This document shows positions 33,501-34,134 of a DNA stretch of 34,134 bases, piece after piece. The DNA lies in contig JAIPMN010000491.1 of NCBI GenBank assembly GCA_020650975.1, positions 1 through 34,134 of the forward strand, written 5' to 3'. The notes below the pieces were generated by a model that was not told where the DNA came from, searched no databases, and saw only the letters and a program-made list of their open reading frames with translations. This DNA comes from Apostichopus californicus (taxonomy: Eukaryota; Echinodermata; Holothuroidea; Aspidochirotida; Stichopodidae). The position numbers and the translations under genes are program-made. Position 1 is the stretch's first letter. Each line of letters begins with the position of its first letter.

Positions 33501-33670
33501 GTAAAGCACAGTGTATACTGGTTTGGAGCTAACGACATCCTCGAAGAGGACCGTTGGGTGTTCTCTAACGGCACTGTTGGGTCTACGGAAGAAGAACTGC
33601 TCTACTTCAATTGGGCGGATGGAGAACCAAATGATGCCGGCTCTGCTGGTGAAAATTGTGCCTGCATGCT
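507..33670 (+). CDS. Mosaic C-type lectin / kringle / PAN protein, 32 exons, 3'-partial
   Basis: Exons: 507-555, 2207-2364, 3200-3318, 3985-4112, 4251-4348, 4755-4874, 6311-6384, 7685-7791, 8534-8663, 9266-9480, 10588-10659, 12009-12041, 12609-12767, 14694-14779, 15641-15794, 16816-16845, 18736-18870, 20008-20118, 21132-21269, 21783-21902, 22501-22626, 23695-23799, 24612-24725, 25296-25538, 26526-26642, 27842-27976, 28676-28795, 29747-29908, 30576-30692, 31902-32015, 32512-32724, 33502-33670. All introns are GT-AG, and the joined frame is open for 3971 nt (about 1323 codons). Domain order: signal peptide, four CTLDs, five kringles (the fourth interrupted by a PAN/apple domain), then two more CTLDs, the last cut by the window edge. 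Mannose-receptor-type proteins also carry CTLD strings, but kringles and PAN are not part of that family. A role as extracellular glycan or protein recognition receptor is inferred. Whether it is secreted or membrane-anchored is unknown because the C-terminus is missing. Exon calls were made by eye from domain homology, phase and splice sites; no transcript was seen. Confidence 0.88.
840..1690 (+). pseudogene. Broken ORF of an unrecognised protein, split by a MITE
   Basis: Taking out the MITE and one TSD copy joins ATG AGG TTG AAA GT at 840-853 to an open frame from 1265 to the stop at 1508. A second frame, open to 1690, takes over at about 1430-1500 (for example LDLKSPYRRPVEVKEDMF). The stretch is more GC- and CpG-rich than nearby introns and has protein-like composition in both parts. 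This fits an older coding exon or retrocopy carrying one frameshift and one transposon insertion. I do not recognise the family. It lies within intron 1 and shares no frame with the lectin. It could be chance open frame in GC-rich DNA. Confidence 0.35.
854..1256. mobile_element. hAT-type MITE with perfect 8-bp TSD (intron 1)
   Basis: The ends are CAGTGGCGGAGC and GCTCCGCCATTG, imperfect inverted repeats. TTGAAAGT flanks it on both sides (846-853 and 1257-1264), the 8-bp duplication expected of hAT elements. Near the left end there is a G-rich stretch then a C run, and near the right end a C run. The inner part around 1085-1195 resembles the element at 3604-3945. There is no transposase, so it is non-autonomous. 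Confidence 0.88.
1691..2206. other. Rest of intron 1
   Basis: No gene or clear repeat is seen. The sequence becomes AT-rich towards the exon 2 acceptor (ttgattcttccag). Confidence 0.5.
2207..4112 (+). CDS. CTLD1 (exons 2-4)
   Basis: Exons 2207-2364, 3200-3318 and 3985-4112 encode a long-form C-type lectin-like domain. CPTGW and the following DDCY give the extra N-terminal disulfide. WDEAREACHELDGDLVSI is the helix 1/2 core, ALYWIGLLD the WIGL motif and WSDQDC plus YICE the C-terminal strand. At the usual EPN site the sequence reads EPP, and the WND position reads WSD, so classical mannose-type Ca2+/sugar binding is doubtful. Exon ends are phase 0, 2 and 1. A hAT MITE sits just before exon 4. 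Confidence 0.88.
2398..2873. repeat. Direct repeat pair in intron 2
   Basis: About 72 bp at 2398-2469 and 2803-2873 are near-identical, beginning CTCAATGAAGTCTTGAATG and ending near CTTAGACT. About 330 bp of unrelated sequence separates them. The remainder of intron 2 (2365-3199) shows no gene. Confidence 0.7.
3604..3945. mobile_element. hAT-type MITE with perfect 8-bp TSD (intron 3)
   Basis: The termini are CAGGCGCGTAGCCA and its inverse TGGCTACGCGCCTG. The 8-bp target duplication CGGTCAGT lies at 3596-3603 and 3946-3953. A G run follows the left end and a C run precedes the right end, so the element could fold on itself. The interior resembles the intron 1 element at 854-1256. Its right TSD ends only 31 bp before exon 4, so it has replaced the sequence upstream of that acceptor, including any former branch-point region. 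Confidence 0.9.
4251..7791 (+). CDS. CTLD2 (exons 5-8)
   Basis: Exons 4251-4348, 4755-4874, 6311-6384 and 7685-7791 form the second CTLD. Landmarks are CAEEDGW, NKCYKY, AFCEDYDANLVDI, VWIGLRN, WSTENC and PSICEKKE. Where EPN would be, the protein reads EQPSN across the exon 7/8 junction, and the WND site is WST. Canonical Ca2+-dependent sugar binding is therefore unlikely. It uses one more intron than CTLD1 or CTLD3. Exon ends are phase 0, 0, 2 and 1. Confidence 0.87.
4349..6310. other. Introns 5 and 6 (around exon 6)
   Basis: Intron 5 (4349-4754) and intron 6 (4875-6310) are AT-rich. I see no gene, transposon end or clear tandem repeat in them. Confidence 0.5.
6703..7063 (+). mobile_element. 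TA-flanked MITE, copy 1 (intron 7)
   Basis: The left end AAGGCATTGAAGACTCGC matches the inverse of the right end GCGAGTCTTCACACCCTT. TA flanks both sides (6701-6702 and 7064-7065), as for Tc1/mariner-like elements. The 361-bp body is closely matched by the copies at 17550-17904 (reversed) and 26891-27282. It encodes no transposase. Confidence 0.85.
7936..8262 (+). mobile_element. tRNA-derived SINE, copy A (intron 8)
   Basis: A tRNA-like head at 7979-8045 has an A-box region (TAGCTCAGTGGTTA) and a B-box region (GGTCCCCAGTTCGAGTC), with GGAGTG pairing to CACTCC. The body follows, with TCAGCTTGCGGCTTTGATAA near its 3' part and a GGATCTAAA end, then a CATA/CACA simple-repeat tail. The anticodon loop CTTCCAA resembles tRNA-Gly(TCC), but the arm no longer pairs. 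Copies at 13231-13535 and 20682-20791 show it is dispersed. Confidence 0.85.
8534..10659 (+). CDS. CTLD3 (exons 9-11)
   Basis: Exons 8534-8663, 9266-9480 and 10588-10659. CYPGWKIHKGKCYQF opens a long-form CTLD, followed by WFGAKHICDGQGGFMLTV, FWIGASD, IKWVDG and, in the last exon, WQYGDCFELYDFVCE. No EPN or QPD is present (the site reads QLPSG), and the WND position is WQY. This is therefore a diverged, probably non-classical lectin domain. The middle exon is large (215 nt) compared with CTLD1 and CTLD2. Exon ends are phase 2, 1 and 1. Confidence 0.88.
8664..9265. other. Intron 9
   Basis: No gene or mobile element is recognised. A G-rich patch lies near 8785-8816. Confidence 0.5.
10436..10556. 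repeat. GTATTGGT-type minisatellite before exon 11
   Basis: Degenerate units of TGTATTGGT / GAGTATTGG / TTCTGTGTATTGG repeat for about 120 bp and end about 30 bp before the exon 11 acceptor. The rest of intron 10 (9481-10587) shows no gene. Confidence 0.75.
11000..11402. mobile_element. hAT-type MITE with perfect 8-bp TSD (intron 11)
   Basis: The left end CAGTGGCATTGCCA and right end TTGGTGACACCACTG are imperfect inverses. The 8-bp target duplication TATGAGGT lies at 10992-10999 and 11403-11410. G runs near the left and a C run near the right resemble the other two hAT MITEs, though the interior differs. It contains the 10-N assembly gap, so its true length is shorter than shown. Confidence 0.85.
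11302..11311. other. Assembly gap (10 N) with overlapping flanks
   Basis: The 27 bases before the Ns (11275-11301) reappear straight after them (11312-11338), starting TTAACACTACAAATCACATC. Two contig ends that overlap were most likely scaffolded rather than merged, so the duplication is an artefact. Confidence 0.85.
12009..12041 (+). CDS. Exon 12: short linker between CTLD3 and CTLD4
   Basis: This 33-nt phase 1-1 exon encodes GAVVKPYDPTD after joining. It has acceptor cccaacag and donor GTAAGT. It is symmetrical, so skipping it would keep frame. It is supported mainly by splice sites, since so short a sequence has no homology signal. Without it, exons 11 and 13 would still join in frame. 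Confidence 0.65.
12065..12205. repeat. ~62-bp tandem duplication after exon 12
   Basis: Two adjacent diverged copies contain AAAGCTATT, then TGCCTCCAGATTTATGC and AGCAGAT. Nothing else is recognised in intron 12. Confidence 0.7.
12609..15794 (+). CDS. CTLD4 (exons 13-15), canonical EPN/WND
   Basis: Exons 12609-12767, 14694-14779 and 15641-15794. Landmarks are CEAGWSYFDQFCYFF, EQACSDLGGHLVSIHSAEEE, YYIGLND and, in the last exon, NWSAGEPNDALEGEDCVEM followed by WNDVDC and AAICKK. EPN with the downstream glutamate and WND is the mannose-type Ca2+-site-2 signature. This is the most intact sugar-binding domain of the N-terminal group, and the protein would be expected to bind mannose, GlcNAc or fucose type glycans here. 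Exon ends are phase 1, 0 and 1. Confidence 0.92.
12780..13150. repeat. ~55-bp minisatellite just after exon 13
   Basis: About seven degenerate units share a core like CTTTACTAGAATGGTGTGAG followed by CTATCC and CACTNACATT. The array starts within about 15 bp of the exon 13 donor (12768). Confidence 0.8.
13231..13535 (-). mobile_element. tRNA-derived SINE, copy B (intron 13), reversed
   Basis: It reads on the - strand as the same head, body and GGATCTAAA/CATA tail as copy A. At its 5' side a second partial head (GGAGTGTTAGCTCAGTGG) is present, followed by GGAAATGGCAAGG and then the main head. This suggests a partly dimeric head or an internal duplication. Confidence 0.83.
14120..14450. repeat. 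Diverged direct repeat (~170 bp, two units) in intron 13
   Basis: Both units contain a TCAAATATGA / TGACCAGCTA motif, then GGTACTNNAGCAGCT and AAATATCT-GATG. Spacing is about 190 bp. Similarity is patchy and judged by eye. Confidence 0.45.
14780..16815. other. Introns 14 and 15 (around exon 15)
   Basis: No gene or mobile element is recognised. There are C and G homopolymer runs near 14820 and 16045 and an A/T-rich rest. Confidence 0.5.
16816..16845 (+). CDS. Exon 16: linker from CTLD4 to the kringles
   Basis: This 30-nt phase 1-1 exon encodes DAGTAPPTNP, a Pro/Thr linker. It has acceptor ctaacag and donor GTAAGT. It is symmetrical and could be skipped without changing frame. It is called from splice sites and the linker-like composition. 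Confidence 0.68.
17550..17904 (-). mobile_element. TA-flanked MITE, copy 2 (intron 16), reversed
   Basis: It has the same ends as copy 1 in opposite orientation, with TA at 17548-17549 and 17905-17906. Length is 355 bp. Body similarity to copy 1 is high, which suggests fairly recent spread of the family. The rest of intron 16 (16846-18735) shows no gene. Confidence 0.85.
18736..20118 (+). CDS. Kringle 1 (exons 17-18)
   Basis: Exons 18736-18870 and 20008-20118. The six kringle cysteines are present: GCYDD, LCERW, NYCRNP, PWCYV, KICDI and PEC. NYCRNP and PWCY are the hallmark motifs. The intron falls at a phase-1 position just before GL-x-x-NYC, the same site as in all the other kringles. The donor is weak (cag|GTTTGT) and sits at the start of a 42-bp tandem array that repeats the same donor. 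Confidence 0.9.
18871..19080 (+). repeat. Five 42-bp in-frame repeats duplicating the exon 17 donor
   Basis: Exact 42-bp units start at 18871, 18913, 18955, 18997 and 19039. Each begins GTTTGTAC and ends GATGCAG (GATGAAG in the fourth). The last 36 bp of exon 17 are a matching partial unit. In the exon frame every unit is open and encodes GLYQSINPITYPDA with small changes. Read-through past the array meets a stop at 19142. Confidence 0.93.
19808..19985. repeat. Direct repeat pair just before exon 18
   Basis: About 70 bp at 19808-19877 (GGAATTAGTGTACTGGATTT, then ATTAATTATTATTTATTAAT) recurs at 19915-19985. The second copy ends about 22 bp from the exon 18 acceptor. Confidence 0.75.
20682..20791 (+). 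mobile_element. SINE copy C, 5'-truncated (intron 18)
   Basis: Only the 3' part of the family is present, from TATGAATGTAAGAGACTGAC to GGATCTAAAATACATACATA. The tRNA-like head is missing, as expected of a truncated retroinsertion. Confidence 0.8.
20826..21110. repeat. ~125-bp tandem duplication before exon 19
   Basis: Two units each contain GGCACTNCGGATTAAAA, CATGGCTACCAGGA, a TTCACTCTTT-rich part and CGTGTTGTCATAAACA. The second is lengthened by CACTCTTTTT units and ends near the exon 19 acceptor. Confidence 0.75.
21132..21902 (+). CDS. Kringle 2 (exons 19-20)
   Basis: Exons 21132-21269 and 21783-21902. The six cysteines are in DCYEG, DCLYW, NYCRNP, PWCYY, KPCNL and EIC, with YRGK in the usual place. 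The site YNTTTF offers an N-glycosylation sequon. Both exons are phase 1-1, with the intron before GLNGNYC. Confidence 0.92.
21270..22500. other. Introns 19 and 20
   Basis: No gene or mobile element is seen. Homopolymer T and C runs occur, and a TATATA stretch lies near 22340. Confidence 0.5.
22501..23799 (+). CDS. Kringle 3 (exons 21-22)
   Basis: Exons 22501-22626 and 23695-23799. It shows GCYQG, YRGS, MCLFW, NYCRNP, PWCYT, APCDV and QC. The acceptor used at 22501 (gttatag) keeps frame; the nearby cacacag would lead straight into a stop. The second exon is the shortest kringle 3' half here. Confidence 0.91.
23082..23385. repeat. TATTA-type microsatellite (~300 bp) in intron 21
   Basis: Nearly uninterrupted pentamer units (TATTA/TATAC) run for about 300 bp. 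They create long spurious open frames of Tyr, Ile and Leu in all three + frames. Confidence 0.95.
23800..25295. other. Introns 22 and 23
   Basis: There is a short TGTA microsatellite at about 24161-24186 and a C-rich patch near 24945-24985. No gene or transposon end is seen. Confidence 0.5.
24612..26642 (+). CDS. Kringle 4, interrupted by a PAN exon (exons 23 and 25)
   Basis: The first half is exon 23 (24612-24725: GCYTYDG, YRGK, ECLDWTEF, ending FYP). The second half is exon 25 (26526-26642: GLEKNYCRNP, PWCYY, FCAIS, EC). Together they supply all six kringle cysteines. Between them, at the intron position shared by the other four kringles, lies the PAN exon 24. Exon 23 is a few residues shorter at its end than the other kringle first halves. 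Splicing 23 to 25 directly also keeps frame and would give a plain kringle. Confidence 0.88.
25296..25538 (+). CDS. PAN/apple domain in exon 24, nested in kringle 4
   Basis: The 243-nt exon is phase 1-1 and encodes 81 residues. It shows the PAN/apple pattern: SECAELCLNN, YCKGFNY, ACYLLEED and a final YDYYER, with four cysteines. PAN domains mediate protein or carbohydrate contacts; they precede the kringles in HGF and plasminogen rather than lying inside one. Sequons NNT and NQT are present. Being symmetrical, it can act as a cassette exon. The domain call is by motif. Confidence 0.85.
25539..26525. other. Intron 24
   Basis: It contains a TTTA/ATTT simple repeat near 25705-25743 and a doubled C-run/A-run block at 26280-26338 (about 29 bp twice). 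No gene is seen. Confidence 0.6.
26891..27282 (+). mobile_element. TA-flanked MITE, copy 3 (intron 25)
   Basis: It has the same ends as copies 1 and 2 (AAGGCAATGAAGACTCGC and the inverse of AAGGGAGTGAAGATTC), with TA on each side. It is longer than the others (392 bp), partly because it holds a 25-bp palindromic insert at 27041-27065. Confidence 0.85.
27041..27065. mobile_element. 25-bp palindromic insert with target duplication
   Basis: CAGGGAGTT, seven bases, then AACTCCCTG. CTGAGAT flanks it on both sides (27034-27040 and 27066-27072), while MITE copies 1 and 2 have CTGAGAT once. It looks like an insertion of a minimal, hAT-like (CAGGG end) sequence. Confidence 0.6.
27842..28795 (+). CDS. 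Kringle 5 (exons 26-27)
   Basis: Exons 27842-27976 and 28676-28795. Landmarks are GCYNPHD, YRGTG, TCMSW, DYPNK, GLEANYCRNP, PYCYY, YCNVP and QC. It has Tyr instead of Trp in the usual PWCY motif. A short tail CEVE links to CTLD5. Both exons are phase 1-1. Confidence 0.91.
28000..28420. repeat. AT-rich simple repeat and a ~72-bp direct repeat in intron 26
   Basis: An AATAA/TATATA tract covers 28000-28120. Then two copies of about 72 bp (near 28306 and 28368) share GGTCAAGGAATCAC, GAGCCGATT, GCTTTCTGG and ATATTTCAG. Confidence 0.75.
29261..29505 (+). mobile_element. TIR element, second family, copy 1 (intron 27)
   Basis: The left end AAAGTAGTCTGTATAGGCCC is an imperfect inverse of the right end GCGGCCAATACAGCTTACCT. 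TA lies at 29259-29260 and 29506-29507. The body is matched by 31060-31301. It is non-coding and MITE-sized (245 bp). Confidence 0.75.
29747..32015 (+). CDS. CTLD5 (exons 28-30), EPN/WAD
   Basis: Exons 29747-29908, 30576-30692 and 31902-32015, all phase 1-1. Landmarks are CGEGWIEDPTSTYCYQ, EARKLCVDQDADLLSITSPEEQ, LWMGLND, WEWSNG, NWAEDEPNNAGGGEHCVAL, WADEDC and HICKK. EPN with the following glutamate and WAD fits a working Ca2+/mannose-type site with a changed WND. This one-phase organisation differs from CTLD1-4 and suggests a separate origin from the N-terminal CTLDs. The 3' end of exon 28 and its donor are repeated downstream. Confidence 0.92.
29863..30540 (+). repeat. Five tandem copies of exon 28's 3' end plus donor (~130 bp)
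   Basis: Units start with GACTTG at 29863, 29991, 30125, 30261 and 30397. Each holds the exon's last 46 nt, an intact donor ACAG|GTAGGT (at 29909, 30037, 30171, 30307 and 30443), TTTGTTTG, TGGCAGA and a T-rich stretch. Read in the exon frame, all exonic parts still code for DLL-or-DLV-xxTSxEEQAxIT. Read-through from copy 1 into the intronic part meets a stop, so only the first donor gives a full-length protein. Confidence 0.93.
31060..31301 (+). mobile_element. TIR element, second family, copy 2 (intron 29)
   Basis: It has the same body and ends as 29261-29505, beginning AAGGTAGTCTGTATAGGCCC. TA precedes it, but the right flank reads AA, so the duplication is not perfect here. Nothing else is recognised in the rest of intron 29 except an ATTT simple repeat near 31350. 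Confidence 0.7.
32512..33670 (+). CDS. CTLD6, 3'-partial (exons 31-32)
   Basis: Exon 31 (32512-32724) starts with a Pro/Ala/Thr linker (LDATPPAPTTALPGGG). CPRGWSGYGSHCYLIEKD and ESYCHANGAELASIHD follow. Exon 32 (33502-33670) carries VYWFGANDI, WVFSNGT (an N-glycosylation sequon), NWADGEPNDAGSAGENC and ends CACML in phase 2 before GTGAGC. EPN is intact. The WND strand and last cysteines must lie in an exon beyond the window. Confidence 0.9.
32757..32993. repeat. ~117-bp tandem duplication in intron 31
   Basis: Two adjacent copies start near 32757 and 32875. Both run from GTATATATCAAGTGTTAAGA through GACTTTCTAAATTGAA to GACATGTAA. It begins about 30 bp after the exon 31 donor. Confidence 0.88.
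33000..33110. repeat. Possible 3' tail of a retroelement (intron 31)
   Basis: CCCTTGCGGGTTTCTCCCAC, then GCTTAAGCGTCG, ends in an ATT-type simple run (ATTATTATTATTG). This is the kind of tail some LINE/SINE families have. Only one copy lies in the window, so the call rests on form alone. Confidence 0.25.
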
Positions 33671-34134
33671 GTGAGCATTACATGGATATCTGAATCAGTA
33701 TTCCATTTGCATTTTATGTCACTCAAAAAAAAGAGGGAAAAAAAAGAAAAATATGAAATTCCAAGTATGAAATAAATGGGTGGCTTTATTAAGATATATA
33801 AAAGTTAAGTACATTTTATTGTTTGTGTATATGTTATTTTTTGATGGTCAAGATATATACTCTGATTATTAATTTTATGATATTGATAATAATCTCAAGT
33901 TAATGAACGGTATAGTTAGTGATGAGCTAGTCTCTTATATGGATTTGAGTTGTTCTTGTTCTATGAAAATATAAATGGTTTTATGTTAACATGACATAAA
34001 CAGCAGCTCGTCAAAGGCTGAAAACCATCGAATGCTGTTCGGCCTTCAGAACATTGCTGTGAATCTCCATGTGTTGTTATGACATTATGGAAGAAACCAG
34101 AATATATTTGCCAATAGATTTATATATGTATATA
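33671..34134. other. Intron 32, cut by the window end
   Basis: It is AT-rich. No further exon for the CTLD6 C-terminus is found, so the gene continues beyond the window. Confidence 0.6.

Noticed and set aside
1..34134. CRISPR array, bacterial operon or phage signals
   Set aside because: Spliced exons, signal peptide and animal extracellular domains show eukaryotic DNA; the tandem repeats lack spacer structure.

Overview
The window is eukaryotic genomic DNA carrying most of one large, intron-rich gene on the + strand. The evidence is GT-AG introns of about 0.4 to 2 kb, phase-1 modular exons, MITEs, a tRNA-derived SINE and simple repeats. A secreted or membrane mosaic of C-type lectin (CTLD), kringle and PAN/apple domains points to an invertebrate metazoan. 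An invertebrate deuterostome (echinoderm, hemichordate or amphioxus) is my best guess, but that is inference and no marker in the window fixes the taxon.

I joined 32 exons from 507 to 33670. Every junction keeps the reading frame, giving about 1323 codons without a stop. The last exon ends in phase 2 inside a CTLD, so the gene runs past the window. The order is: signal peptide (exon 1 and the start of exon 2), CTLD1 (2-4), CTLD2 (5-8), CTLD3 (9-11), linker (12), CTLD4 (13-15), linker (16), kringles 1-3 (17-22), kringle 4 split by a PAN domain exon (23, 24, 25), kringle 5 (26-27), CTLD5 (28-30) and the start of CTLD6 (31-32). CTLD4, 5 and 6 keep the EPN sugar/Ca2+ motif, while CTLD1-3 have lost it. 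The protein is probably an extracellular recognition or adhesion molecule; its ligand cannot be read from the sequence.

The introns hold three hAT-type MITEs, each with a perfect 8-bp target-site duplication; three copies of a TA-flanked MITE; two copies of another TIR element; three copies of a tRNA-derived SINE; and many local tandem duplications. Several of these duplications lie right at splice sites. A 42-bp minisatellite repeats the exon 17 donor in frame, and five copies of a unit of about 130 bp repeat the exon 28 3' end with its donor. Intron 1 also holds a broken ORF of an unrecognised protein, split by a hAT MITE. A 10-N gap in intron 11 has overlapping flanks. I could support no gene on the - strand.
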